Shown one piece after another: positions 21,336-32,285 of a DNA stretch of 64,000 nucleotides. The notes below the pieces were generated by a model that saw only the letters and a program-made list of their open reading frames with translations, searched no databases and was not told the DNA's origin. The DNA lies in the NCBI GenBank assembly GCA_036365455.1, contig JAWQUS010000027.1:19208501-19272500 (forward strand). Reading direction: 5' to 3'. Position numbers and translations under genes: made by a program. Numbering within the stretch: the stretch's first letter is position 1; the number at the start of each line of letters is the position of its first letter. The stretch comes from Macrosoma leucophasiata. Taxonomy: Eukaryota; Arthropoda; Insecta; Lepidoptera; Hedylidae.

Positions 21336-21425
21336 TAGGCGACGGCGACCATTTTCCATTATGATGAAAGTGGTCACCTTCTGCTTGTCTGTCAACTTTA
21401 TACTACTTTATACCATAAAAAAAGG
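21336..21425 (+). mobile_element. 3' tail of a CR1/L2-like LINE
   Basis: Contains ATAGGCGACGGCGACCATTTTCC and CTGTCTGTCAACTTTATAC with CATAAAAAAA, a variant of the tail at 27240-27308. Only about 90 bp remain. Confidence 0.6.
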
Positions 21426-21563
21426 ATTCAATTACATATTATTTCTGTAACCATTACAAAAAGCACTGTTTTTATTCAGTCGTTGCCAGTCACAATGAAT
21501 AGCCAGTACAGCCACACAGTTATCACTGCTGTGGTAGAGTGGATCGTTGGAGTGGAGAGTTAT

Positions 21564-21795
21564 CAGTGGTGGTAGAGCTCCAGTGATGGAGTTTGCGGGT
21601 GTAGGCACCACTGCATTTTACTGCACCTAATTTGCTTGCCGCTAAATGATAGTTTTCAGCATTATCCTATCCGGTCAGTGTAGGAAATGTAGGGCAATTT
21701 CCGATAAAGAGGTATAACACCTTTCCAGTTTCATGTAGATGTTTATAAGCTACAGTACCTAACTATTGTTTACCATCAGTGTATATAGTAACTAG
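21564..21795 (+). mobile_element. SINE-A, diverged
   Basis: Head GGTGGTAGAGCTCCAGTGATG is clear; the 3' third has the variant GTTTCATGTAGATGTTTATA shared with 55500-55530, a subfamily mark. Confidence 0.65.
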
Positions 21796-21800
21796 TTTTT

Positions 21801-22059
21801 ACTGGTGGTAGAGCTCCAGTGACGGAGCTTAGGTGCGTAGGCACCACCGCATTACCTGATATACGTGCCGCTAAATGGTAGTGTTCAGCACTATCGTGTT
21901 CCGATCAGGTGGTAATGTACGGCCCTGTAATTTTCGCCACAGAGACACAACACCTCAGGATTTCTGGTATTTGTGTAGGTGTCTATAGGCTGCAGTCATC
22001 ACTTAAACATCAATGTGAACTGCATGCTTGTTTGTCACTTTAATTACATCAAAAAAAAA
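21801..22059 (+). mobile_element. SINE-A, full length
   Basis: Head to A-tail complete; lies directly after the diverged copy in the same orientation. Confidence 0.75.
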
Positions 22060-22347
22060 GTGTGAACTGTGATATTATGCTTGTTTGCCATTTCATGACG
22101 TTGAAAAGAGACACTGAACAGCAAAGCAATACTACTTCTTATTATTCTTTTTTTTTTTTAAATAAATATTCCAAAGTGGCTCTAACATTTGTTCGGTACA
22201 TGACATAATGGCAATTATTAACAAATTACATCTTGGACATACATTAAATGACTTCTACCGCTCATATTGACGTTCCCGTATGAATTCATTTACACAGTGA
22301 AAGCCCAGCCTTTATTTACACATATAAAAGAAGTTCATTCAATTATT

Positions 22348-22520
22348 ATCTGCAAGCACTATACAAAGCATCCGCAGTATGTCAATGCACTGTTTTCATT
22401 CAGTCGCCAACAGCCGCGTGAATGAGCAGCCTCACAATAATCACCACCTTCGAACAAAGCCAAGGCTGTACACACGTTCCTTGACGATGCTACAGCTATG
22501 GGTGAAGTTACAAATACTGT
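22348..22520 (+). repeat. Local repeat family, copy 2
   Basis: TGCAAGCACTATACAAAGC, AATGCACTGTTTTCATTCAGTCG and GAATGAGCAGCC parallel copy 1 at 21115. Confidence 0.6.
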
Positions 22521-22617
22521 GTTACAGTTTTGAGTTTTGCTTCCCATGCTTTTATGTTCACTTTCTTTATAAATATTTTTATTGTTTCAACCATCCTTTG
22601 GGTGCAAGCGTAGTGTT

Positions 22618-22728
22618 TGTGTGCATTTTGACCTTGGTCTTTGTTTGGGTGTCTATAGGCTGCAGTCATCACTTAACATCAATGTGAACTGCATGCTTGT
22701 TTGTCACTTCCATAACATAGAAAAAAAT
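22618..22728 (+). mobile_element. SINE-A, 3' part only
   Basis: Begins at GTGCATTTTGACCTTGGTC and ends CATAGAAAAAAA; 5'-truncated. Confidence 0.7.
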
Positions 22729-24050
22729 AATTAAAAATGAAATATTTTTATACTTTTATTTTTTACTATTACTGTTGTGAGTGAATCAAAGTATTTATAA
22801 TTTGAATACGTAGGTACATTTAATCTCCATTTTATAGGAATAAATATTAGAGTTTTATTGATTCATAATTTAATGATGTTGTTATAATAGTAGCGGTAAT
22901 AATAATATGAAACTCCTACTATTGATTTCGAGTTTTACCAATTGCAATAATTTTCAGTTGATCACTTAGTTAATAATGACAACGATAATTAACTGTAGGC
23001 GCCCCCCATTTACATGTGACTCATAACATATAGGTAGCTCGTGAATCATGTAAGTTTGCAACTATACCATTCTGCCTACATCTTTGTGGAAGTGCAAACG
23101 TGAAGTTATATTTTGATACCAAATTGTGTCAACTGTTGGCCTATACGTCTTCGATCATATTATTTTTGAAAAATCTCGCATCTACTTTTAATCCGCTCCA
23201 TTTATCACAGTAATGTTCGTATCTGAAATATTAATTGTACAAAGTAAAGAAATGCATCATAAAATGTTATGATTGAAGTTCTGCAGTGTAGACTAAGGCA
23301 ATGTGAAGTTTATCTCGTTTAAACTTTATTGTAGAGCTTCACTCGCGAAGAACGACCGATAAGTAGCAATATGCATTCATTGTCATTCAAAGTTTAGTCT
23401 TTTAAACTTAAACAATCACAAATATTAACAGTGAAATTGTTGTGTGCATTTAACACATCTGTTAAAACATAGATCGTTGGTTTAATTCTCATACGTGCAA
23501 ATTTGGTTTAGAGTTTACTCCAATATTTGTCTTGTGCCTGTATAATATAAATAAAAAAAAAAAAAACAAATTTAAACTGTTTTAAAATTTAAATTGCTTT
23601 ATAACAATTATTAAAAAAATAAAAAATCCTTGTAATATTTGTGTTTTTCTTGTCTTACACAGAAGTGAAAAACGTACCAAGCGTTAGTGTTCATTTCCAA
23701 AGATTTCGAAATTAACACTTATATTTTGACTGACAACATTTTAATTTCAGACTTAGCGATTTGGATTTTATAACATATAACAAAAATAAAACTTATTATT
23801 GTTATACTGCTTTATTTATTTATTCATTTTATGATAGTTTGTTTAAGGTTTTTATAAAAAATATAATGGAATTATAACCACTAAATAAAACTAATATCTA
23901 GTAATGAAACAAAATCTACATCTAAACAAGTCACCGAAGAATATTATGTGAATATTATTAACAAAATCTCTAATTAAAAAAAAAACCCAAGACGACTTAA
24001 TATTTATAACTCATTAGGTATCCGTAAGTACCTATATCGTTGTCAAAGAA
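22729..24050. other. AT-rich stretch without a gene
   Basis: Apart from the repeat at 23276-23405, only A/T tracts (for example 23550-23570) are seen. Confidence 0.5.
23276..23405 (+). repeat. Paired local repeat, copy 1
   Basis: GTTTATCTCGTTTAAACTTTATTGTAG and TAAGTAGCAATATGCATTCATTGTC match 25527-25660 (GTTTATCTCGTTTCAAC). About 130 bp; no frame. Confidence 0.6.
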
Positions 24051-24167
24051 CGTATGCAGCCGCGGGCTTTGTTCTGTGGCAGTGATTGTTGTGTGGCTGC
24101 ACTGGTTGTTCATTCTCGCGACTGCCGACGACTGAATGAAAACAGTGCATTTTTACGTTCTGAACGT

Positions 24168-24200
24168 ATTCATTCTTACGTTCAGAACGTAAGAATGAAT
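24168..24200. repeat. Perfect 16-bp stem palindrome
   Basis: ATTCATTCTTACGTTC, one central A, and the exact complement. The neighbouring TTTTACGTTCTGAACGTATT adds overlapping symmetry. Confidence 0.85.
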
Positions 24201-24302
24201 AAACTAGACAGGCACACATTGTTTTTTTTTATATTATTTCGCATTAACACATGCTTGTGAAAATATATTTTATTTTTAAAGAAAAATGGAAAGAAAAATT
24301 CG

Positions 24303-24376
24303 ACTTCAGGCGAGACTCGAACTCGCGACCTACTGGGAATCTAGTCCAGCCGCTCTTCCAATTGAGCTACTGAAGC
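24303..24376 (-). tRNA. tRNA-like sequence, copy T1
   Basis: 74 nt fold as a cloverleaf: acceptor GCTTCAG/CTGAAGT (one G-U), D stem GCTC/GAGC, T stem GCGAG/CTCGC around TTCGAGT. The anticodon stem is imperfect (CTGGA/CCCAG); a 7-nt loop would give anticodon AGA (Ser), but there is no long variable arm as real tRNA-Ser has. It is part of a dispersed repeat, so more likely a tRNA pseudogene or tRNA-derived element than a working gene. Confidence 0.5.
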
Positions 24377-24459
24377 CCTGCTCGATTTGTCAAATCTTTC
24401 CTTCACATCTATTGCATTGCTTTATGGTAGCAGCAGCGCCATCTATTACCAACTATGCT

Positions 24460-24507
24460 ACTGGACTAGATTCCCAGTAGGTCTCGAGTTCGAGTCTCGC
24501 CTGAAGT
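24460..24507 (+). tRNA. tRNA-like sequence, copy T2 (3' part)
   Basis: Contains the anticodon region, T arm (one change, CTCGAG) and acceptor 3' strand. The 5' half is replaced by AACTATGCTA from the repeat unit. With T1 it forms an inverted repeat. Confidence 0.4.
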
Positions 24508-24747
24508 CGAATTTTTCTTTGCATTTTTCTTTAAAAATAAAATATATTTTCACAAGCATGTGTTAATGCGAAATAATATAAAAATAAAACAATTATTAAG
24601 GGTAAAAGCGACTTCTTTACGATATTCAATAAACTGAAAAGTCTATTATATCGGTTGCCTAACTAGCATAGTTGGTAATAGATGGCGCTGCTGCTACCAT
24701 AAAGCAATGCAATAGATGTGAAGGAAAGATTTGACAAATCGGGCAGG

Positions 24748-24821
24748 GCTTCAGTAGCTCAATTGGAAGAGCGGCTGGACTAGATTCCCAGTAGGTCGCG
24801 AGTTCGAGTCTCGCCTGAAGT
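24748..24821 (+). tRNA. tRNA-like sequence, copy T3
   Basis: Complete cloverleaf-like 74 nt, same as T1 in the other orientation; starts one 312-bp tandem unit. Confidence 0.5.
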
Positions 24822-25059
24822 CGAATTTTTCTTTCCATTTTTCTTTAAAAATAAAATATATTTTCACAAGCATGTGTTAATGCGAAATAATATAAAAAAA
24901 ACAATTATTAAGGGTAAAAGCGACTTCTTTACGATATTCAATAAACTGAAAAGTCTATTATATCGGTTGCCTAACTAGCATAGTGGGTAATAGATGGCGC
25001 TGCTGCTACCATAAAGCAATGCAATAAATGTGAAGGAAAGATTTGACAAATCGGGCAGG

Positions 25060-25133
25060 GCTTCAGTAGCTCAATTGGAAGAGCGGCTGGACTAGATTCC
25101 CATTAGGTCGCAAGTTCGAGTCTCGCCTGAAGT
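25060..25133 (+). tRNA. tRNA-like sequence, copy T4
   Basis: 312 bp after T3. Changes CCCATTAGG and GCAAG weaken the anticodon and T stems, so it is drifting. Confidence 0.45.
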
Positions 25134-25253
25134 CGAATTTTTCTTTCCATTTTTCTTTAAAAATAAAAGGCACACATTGATTGTGCAATCACAATAATAT
25201 GGATGTAGCAGTTGCGGTACAAATCTGTATTTTTTTAATGTATTGAACGTGGT

Positions 25254-25480
25254 AAACAAGTCTGCAATTTGATGTTAAGTGACTGCAGCCTATAAACACC
25301 GACACAAAAACCGGAGGTCTAAATGCAGATGCCTTGCCACCTCTGAGACTTTAGTTGTTATGTCTCTGTGATAGTTATTATGGGCCCAACTTCTAACCGA
25401 AACACGATAGTGCTGAACACTACTATTTGGCGGCAAATAATGCGGTGGTGCCTACACCCTTGAGTTCCTACACTATCTTT
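25254..25480 (-). mobile_element. SINE-A, diverged
   Basis: Tail-side TGATGTTAAGTGACTGCAGCC to head-side TGCGGTGGTGCCTACACCC; lies just after the tRNA-like array. Confidence 0.65.
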
Positions 25481-25526
25481 TACAATAATAACGTCCGGTA
25501 TTACAAAACATAATAATAATATGTCG

Positions 25527-25660
25527 CGATCCAAGGTTTACAGTCTAGACGGAGGCAGTGAGAGGTTTATCTCGTTTCAACTTTATTGTGGCACTCCATT
25601 TGCGAGTGACGAGCAATAAGTGGCAATATAAATTCATCGTCTTTCAAACTTTAATATTTC
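25527..25660 (+). repeat. Paired local repeat, copy 2
   Basis: Diverged direct copy of 23276-23405, 2.25 kb further on. Confidence 0.6.
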
Positions 25661-26494
25661 TTAAGTTCTAAAGCAATTGTTATGTTTGTTTTTCTATAAT
25701 AGGAAAGTTTTTATTTACTTTCTGACGTATTAAGACCCAGCCCGAAGTAAGAAGACTGATTTTTTTTACAGGAATTGCTGTTGTAATCTTAACGAGGACT
25801 ATGAAAGGCTCAAAATTTATATTTCACTAATGAATCCCCTTGTCGAAAATTGTTTGTAGAAACTCACAATATTTTTGAAATTCCTATCCAACGTTACCCT
25901 GCACAGTAAAGTATGCGAAAAGTACAAAATACAACCAAACAATATGCGTCGGGGAGGCCCGCTAAAAAAAATCTTTAACACGATTTCATTTAACCCTTTT
26001 GTCAGCATAGCTACGAATATTTATGCCTAATCACAGCTTTCTAGTACTAAGACTCTCTGAGCTAAGCAGCGGACAGACGGACGGACATAGTGAAACTTTT
26101 TGAAACTATTGAAACTATATTGGTTCCTTGTAGGCTACGAAACCTTAAATAAATTAAGATGTTTTCCGTGCAAAAATAATAACCTACAATAACATTTAAT
26201 GCCTGTCGCAGGCAACACGTTAACTTTTTTGTGAGAATATTTTCTTTGAAAACATCACATTGTTCGTTATTTTTACGAAATCACCAAATCAGAGATTGCA
26301 GATGTTTCATCGCTTCAGGCGTGTAATGAAGAATTGGGAATTTTCATCTTGTCAATCTCATTGTGTTCGCAGCGAATTGTTCTAGAAATATTTTGGCTTT
26401 TGTGTATATTATACTGGTGTGATCAAATGTTTTGAGACCCGTCCTCATGTGTTTCAAAGAACAAGAGGTAATTTGAAAGGAAAACAGTTGATTT
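25661..26494. other. No gene seen
   Basis: Low-complexity AT-rich DNA; around 26050-26150 it resembles a decayed LINE 3' end (ACGGACGGACATAGTG). Confidence 0.4.
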
Positions 26495-26643
26495 TAGTCT
26501 GGGTTGTACCACGATATTTATTAAAGTTAAAGTTATTGTAACATTTCACATCCTCCTCTCACTTTAACAGATTTCTTTAAGTTAGAGAGGGATGAAATGT
26601 TACAATAACTTAAACAAATATCGTAGTGCAACCCAGGCTTAAT
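26495..26643. mobile_element. Foldback MITE copy 1
   Basis: Near-palindromic: about 60-bp arms from TAGTCTGGGTTGTACCACGA to its reverse complement near 26637, with internal TTATTGTAACATTTCACATCC in both arms and a short centre. Confidence 0.75.
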
Positions 26644-27009
26644 GTTTTAAAAACCGTGGGCTATGTTAACACTTTTCATACATTTATTACTAACCGACTA
26701 GGCCAACATCGTTCTGACAAATAATAAATGTTGAAGTCCTAATCTCTCTTTTTTTTAATTTATCGAGTCCCATCTTTGGTTTGAATGGTTTAAATTCATT
26801 TTCATGCACGCAATTTTTTGCGAGAACTTCTAAGATATTCATTTTAACTTTATCGTGTATTAAAGTATTTAATTTCACAAGCATTAATATGTTGATCTAA
26901 ATAGGTGTCCTATTACCGCATCGTAAATTACTAATTTTTTGCAAGTCATAATGAGTATAGTTAGCAAACTATAAAATATAGATAATAATTTAAGCCACCG
27001 CAGACTTTT

Positions 27010-27308
27010 TTGTTGTACTAACCGCCGAAGAGAGAAGTTTCACCCTCACCGACTGGACACCTGGCAGTGCTCAACGGTGCGGTTTTCTCGTTCGTTTCTG
27101 CCCAGACCGTGTAAATTGTGGAACGAACTTCCCTCTGAGGTGTTCCCTCGGTGCTACAATATGGGCTTCTTCAAAAATGGCGTCAAAAGAGTCCTTCAGG
27201 GCTGGCAGCGCGTTGGCAACTCCCCTGGTGTTGCAAATGTCCATAGGCGACGGTGACCACTTACCATCAGGTGGCCCGTCTGTCAACTTAATGACATAAA
27301 AAAAAAAG
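27010..27308 (+). mobile_element. 3' end of a CR1/L2-like LINE
   Basis: About 75 codons without a stop read as the end of a LINE reverse transcriptase (PRPCKLWNELPSEVFP, YNMGFFKNGVKRVL). The UTR GGCGACGGTGACCACTTACC ATCAGG and ACATAAAAAAAAA follow. Lepidopteran genomes commonly carry such truncated copies. The 3' terminus resembles that of SINE-A. Confidence 0.75.
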
Positions 27309-27574
27309 ATGCAAAACTCCACCATACATTGTTTTGTTATATCTTAAAGCTCCCAGGCGACTTAATTTTGAATGATGAAAAAAGCCTACTAGAGTAAACT
27401 GGCTCATTTTCTATTGTGACAAATTTTTCTTTTTAGCGTAAACCCATATTACTATTTGATCCCAACGTTTTATTACAAAGTACCGTCAAAACCTTTCCTG
27501 TTTCAAACCATCAATCAATGCCAATAGTTTCCTAAACATCTTATTACAATATGTTGGTCACGACTTGGTACTAA

Positions 27575-27850
27575 TTCATCGAACATACTTCAGTTGCGTA
27601 TTGGAAGGTCAGTAGGGTTTTTGGCTTTTATATCCGTACTTGTACACTTTCCGTGATAATAGGTACCTATATTGTTTTTCGAATTTAGAGGACGTGTTTC
27701 TTTTTTTACTTGATCAAACTAAACCAATCATAATCATCATCACTCCAGCCGAAAGGTGATTCACCGAACATTCTTCGGTTGCGCATTGGAAGGTCAGTAA
27801 GGTTTTGGGTTTTATACTTCTACACTTCGCGTAATAATTGGTACTTTTTT
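27575..27850 (+). repeat. Direct duplication, period about 187 bp
   Basis: CATCGAACATACTTCAGTTGCG with TATTGGAAGGTCAGTAGGG recurs at 27762 as CACCGAACATTCTTCGGTTGCG with CATTGGAAGGTCAGTAAGG. Confidence 0.65.
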
Positions 27851-28149
27851 TATGATTTTTACTTGACAAAACTGCGCTCAACTCACTGCATGGTAGATAA
27901 CATTGTATGCAAACATCTCGGTTTGTATAAAAAACACGCCGAGGGTAACACTGCCGACACGGCAACGCGCGAGTCGACTTCATACTACGAGTATTATCTG
28001 CCCGTCTGCGCACCGTGACGGGCCGCGTCGCCAGTGAGTGAACAGCCTAATCATTATCATCATCACTCCAGACGAAGTCCACTATTACCTTTCATCCTCA
28101 TAGTTTTATAATTCTTTGAATTAAACCATTGACGTATTTTTTAATGTAA

Positions 28150-28612
28150 TCAAGGTGGCAACAAAGGGTGCAGCTGACATGGATGTTAAGTGATGACTGC
28201 AGCCTATAGACATCTAAACTATTCTAAACCAAAAGTGGATTTCAAATTGCAGATGCGTTGCTACCCCAGAGACTTTAGTCATGTCTCTGTGATACTTATT
28301 ACGGGGCCTCAAATTACCATCTAACCGGCACTTTAAGTATGGTCCCACAATAACATTCACAGAGACATATTAACGCAGGTCTCAGGGGTGGCAACGAATC
28401 TCCATTTTGACCTTTGGTCTTTGTGTGGGTGTCTATGGGCTGCAGTCATCACTTAACATCAATGCCACCTTCAATACATATAAAAAATACACATTAGTGC
28501 TGGACACTACCATTTATCGGCAGTAAGATGATGCGGACCACCACCTATTTGGCACCCTCGAGCCTACGCCCTCGAGCTCCTGTACTGGAACTCTACCACC
28601 TGTAAATATGAA
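28150..28612. mobile_element. Cluster of three SINE-A fragments in mixed orientation
   Basis: 28150-28345 is a - strand 3' part, 28375-28485 a + strand 3' part and 28495-28612 a - strand head. Together they look like one copy broken by insertion or inversion of another. Confidence 0.6.
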
Positions 28613-28631
28613 AGTGTAGCGGCCACTACAG

Positions 28632-28862
28632 AATCAGAATCAGAATCAGAAACTCATTTATTCATTTAGGGTGACAGGCACCTCTTATGACACGTCAAAA
28701 ACAAACAAAATAAATTAAAGCGAATAACAATTGATATACATGTCAAACAAGATAAAAAATATATATAAAGTCAAGAATATCACTAAGATAAAACTAAATG
28801 TAATAAACTAATGTAAAAGTATCAGTAGAATGTCTCTTTTCTCCTTTACAAACTGATAACAA
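28632..28862 (-). mobile_element. LINE 3' UTR with a GATTCT-type tail
   Basis: On the + strand it starts with repeated GAATCA (28632-28652), then CTCATTTATTCATTTAGGGTG, ACACGTCAAAAACAAAC and CACTAAGATAAAACTAAATG. The same sequence in the opposite orientation is at 39530-39725. Simple-repeat tails are typical of RTE- or Daphne-like LINEs. Confidence 0.65.
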
Positions 28863-29087
28863 AGAGTAAAAAGAAAAGAAAAAGAGTCATTCTTTGTCAT
28901 TCACCGGCATTACATTAAGGCGCCAACTAGTGGAACACTCACGAAACACCAAAAGTACTTGTCTAGTACGCTAAATGGCGTGTTAATCGAATTACATCGC
29001 ACATACGAAGATTCCTCAAGAGTTGGAATATAATAGAATTTCCCCACGTCAATCGTGGGCCGCGGCTCGCCAGGCGCTACCATCTAT

Positions 29088-29336
29088 CCTGGGGTGCGAC
29101 CGCCTATCGAAATTGCAGTTGGCATTGTCATTGCTGTCAAATTTCCATGTCGATTTGTAGCTCCTTTAGAAGTAGTAGTGATAATCTAATTGATGTTCTC
29201 GCTTTAGTAGGTGATAAACAAGCCATAATGGTAGATTATTTCCTTTATTAACATTTAGTTAAAGTAAAAATCGACTTTAAAATTTGACATTAATGACAAT
29301 GACGACAGCAATGTCGATAGGCAGTCGCACCCCTGG
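29088..29336. repeat. Inverted pair, about 55-bp arms
   Basis: GGGGTGCGACCGCCTATCGA at 29091 returns inverted at 29317-29336, along with GACAATGnC and GCTGTCAAATTT. Spacer about 140 bp. Confidence 0.65.
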
Positions 29337-29929
29337 TCGGGGGATCCTTCCTTTTCGTTACAGGAACACTTCCATCCCCCGACGTGATTGAAAGTAACCT
29401 TCTCACCAGCCACTCTGCAGCACCAGCATGTAGGATCCTCCCTTTTTGTTGGAGGAACACTTCCACCCGTTCCTCCACAAAAGTTTACTTTAAGATACGG
29501 CACGTCGCTTTAATGCAAAAATCTAAGTAACTATTACTAAAATTAGCAGGTATTTCTAAAAAAACTCTTAACTGCGTTTAAATGAACTTTGCACTAAGCA
29601 TGCCATAATACACTTTATTTTAGCCCCACGTTTTTTATCCGGGTTTAAAATGTAATAATAACAATCCCCCTCGACGGGTTAAGCCCGAAATTAGTTGCGC
29701 TGGTTTATACCGGCTTGTGGCGGTTTAATCTACCTTGTGCGGTACAGCGTAATTGTTCTTTTACACGGGCGTCTAGTTCTGCAGGAATCATTACGGGAGA
29801 ATATGCGATAATCGGCACGCTTGGCAAGCGAATTGTGACGGTTTTGTCCAGAAAAAAAATCGCCATTGATAAATTAATACCTATTGTACTGCCGTTAGAC
29901 CTGAGGTTGTAATATCAATCCTAAGTGTT

Positions 29930-30221
29930 TTTTTTTTTTTTTTAATGTAATGGTAGTGGCGAACAAGCATGCAGTTTACATTGATGTTAAATGATGACTG
30001 AAGCCTATAGACACCCACACAAAGACCAAGGTCAAAATGCAGATGCGTTACCACTCCTGAGGCCTAAGGTGTTATGCCTCTGTGCCGGAAATTACAGGGC
30101 CGTTCATTACCACCTGACCGGAACACGATAGTGCTGAACACTGCCATTTAGCGGCAAGTATATTAGGTAATGCGGTGGTGGCTACACCCGCGAGCTCCGT
30201 CACCGGAGCTCTACCACCAGT
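29930..30221 (-). mobile_element. SINE-A, full length
   Basis: Poly-T of 13 at the left, head CTCTACCACCAGT at the right; close to consensus. Confidence 0.75.
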
Positions 30222-30490
30222 AGAAATTATCTTTAGAAACAAACATGTAGTTCAAATTAATGTTAAACTACAAATTTTAGTCATATTTGAACCATCGCAG
30301 CCAAATTCCTTTATTTAGCAAGTGCCATACCAACGCAGCACAAACAAAAAATGCCAATAGCAGAAATCACGATATTAATAACGGTCTTTGATAAATCGTT
30401 TGTGTTGTGCCACCACGCACCCGACCCTCATGTGTTTAAGCTTTATTTTTTTCAATGGGTGTTAGGTTAGACGAATATTTTATATTATTT

Positions 30491-31735
30491 ACTAGCAGCT
30501 GCCCGCAACGTCGTCTGCGTGAAGGCTCTAAACCCACCAAACATACCTAACATGCTAGTGTCGCTTTAGTATTATAAGCAAATAACTTTTAAAATAGTAT
30601 TAAATTAAAAGTATATGTTTTTTTGCAAGCGAAGCAAATGAAGAGAGTCGTATGGGAATCCTGCTGAGTTCAGTCATAAGATGTGACTGAAGGAAATAGA
30701 CAAAACAATACAGGAATATATTCCCGGACACAAAAGAGTAAAAATACGTACTAAGGTATCAAACCTTACAACACTTTACTGTAAACTACGTTGGTAGTTA
30801 TTCTGCCAGGAGCCAAAATGTAAAGAGAGACATGACTGGTAACGCGGTAGCAAGTGACGTACAGTAGCCCGTGTGAGAAGCAACTTGTCCTGAGGTTAAC
30901 ACCCGCTGACCTCAGTGTCTGCCCCTGCGACTTATTGATGGTCATCGCGAAGCAAACATTCAACTGTACGCGGACTACTGGAATGTGTAGTTATGCGGTA
31001 TGAAGGAAATGCGTAGTATAAATACTGCCTCGCCAATGCCCGGTCCCGTTATACAACTTCGGAGGAGATAAGTTCCGAAGAATCATAATCGGGTCACCTA
31101 CTTTCAGCTTGATGGTATGCGATGGTAGTCCGCTTGCTGACAGGAAGTTCAGGAAGGCCATGGGATAATGTGTGGCGTCATCTTGCTCGACGACAGTATT
31201 TATGGAGGTATAGACCACTTCATAGCCTATTAATTACTGAAGCCTGATCATTTCTGGGCGTCAAAGTGGCCCGCTTACACACCCAAAACGTCGTATTCTG
31301 CTGGTGCGGTAACTAACGTAAACGACTAATGTACCCGTAGACACCGAGAATGAGTTCTTCTCACCTGGATACATCTCTGTCAAGAGACTCTGGAAACACC
31401 ACCTATCTACCTCTCTCTTCTGGTAGAGTGCTTCCGCGACTTAGAAGGATATCGGAAAATTCTTGAGCACGTGCATTGTCGTCGAGCCGAGATCTCATAT
31501 TAATGGTCAAGCGCAGCGTAGGTACGAACTCGTTAAGATCGTTCTAACAAAGCATTCATCTCGTCAGCCCTCGATCTTCGCGTCACCACGGGAAACGTTT
31601 GCCAGAAATCGTCAGTGAACACACTCAAATGCTCGTTCCTGCGGATGTCCTGTTGTGTTCTGTCCACGGCCTCAACTGCCTTTCTATTGTTGCCATCGTA
31701 CACTCATCCCATGCAATCAGAGAGCAATCAGTTGA
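30491..31735 (-). pseudogene. Decayed Helitron, Pif1-like helicase C-terminal region
   Basis: Read on the - strand, fragments appear in helicase order. WDECTM (Walker B, about 31707-31690) comes first, then a TDDFWQTFPVV stretch matching the GDFRQTLPVI motif. LPSHTIKLKVGDPIMILRNL and PPKLYNGT lie near 31060-31130. FAMTINKSQGQTL with SHGLLYVTCYRVT ends the series near 30850-30950. Frameshifts and stops separate the pieces. Downstream on the same strand the element ends in GGGCAGCTGCTAGT at 30491, which fits a Helitron CTRR-T 3' end. No Rep (HUH) domain was seen, so only the 3' part remains. Confidence 0.82.
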
Positions 31736-31828
31736 GCACGTGTCCCTTATCACTGTTACATGACACACCAAAAACACTCATTTCGGGGCTCTCTAAATGT
31801 AAGGGAATTTTAAACATGGCATGTACTG

Positions 31829-31865
31829 TTTGTTTTAGTTTAGCCCTGTCCGGGCTAAACTAAAA
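31829..31865. repeat. 16-bp stem hairpin
   Basis: TGTTTTAGTTTAGCCC and its exact complement around TGTCC; looks like a short inverted duplication. Confidence 0.85.
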
Positions 31866-31924
31866 CAAACTGAAACACATGCAGAATAACTGAAAAAAAT
31901 CTGAAAACCATATTTTTGGCTTTG

Positions 31925-32285
31925 ATTTCTTTTGTAGATCACGTCCCAAGTATTCTTTTAAAAAATATTCAGTGTACAGTTTTGATTCAGATTCCCGTGG
32001 GAATGAGTGATTTTTCCGCAATAAAAAGTAGCCTAAATGTTGGCCAGGCTTAGTATCTATACACCACAAAAAGTTTCATTCGAATCCGTCCAGTATCTTC
32101 GGAGATTAGCCTGGACAAAGGGACAAACAGACAAACAGACAGACAATAAAATTAAAAATCATTGAAAAGTGTTCTAATACTATTTTAACATCGCCCCCAA
32201 TTAGTTTTTCGTAAATAATATATACAATGTACAGACACGCGGGTTTTACTGTTTTATTATATGTATAGATTTTTTATCTGCTTGT
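31925..32285 (+). repeat. Degenerate RTE-like 3' end
   Basis: Phrases AAAAAGTAGCCTAAATGTTG, AGTTTCATTCGAATCCGTCC and an ACAGACAAACAGACAGAC tract match the 3' ends of lepidopteran RTE-like repeats. Confidence 0.5.

Larger units (their letters stand above)
24230..25170 (+). repeat. Array of a tRNA-containing 312-bp repeat with an inverted end
   Basis: The unit holds a tRNA-like sequence, TTTCTTTAAAAATAAAATAT, ACAAGCATGTGTTAATGCG, AAGGGTAAAAGCGACTTC, AGATGGCGCTGCTGCTACC and GATTTGACAAATCGGGCAGGG. Two direct units follow one inverted partial unit (24230-24450), giving a palindrome centred near 24390-24400. Confidence 0.8.

Noticed and set aside
24054..24260. 68-codon open frame on the + strand
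   Set aside because: Made of an inverted local repeat plus a palindrome and the edge of the tRNA-containing repeat.
29255..29503. Cys-rich 82-codon frame on the - strand
   Set aside because: Looked like a small secreted Cys-rich protein, but it consists of a local duplicated segment (GGATCCTnCC and GGAACACTTCCA twice) and has no signal peptide or exon structure.
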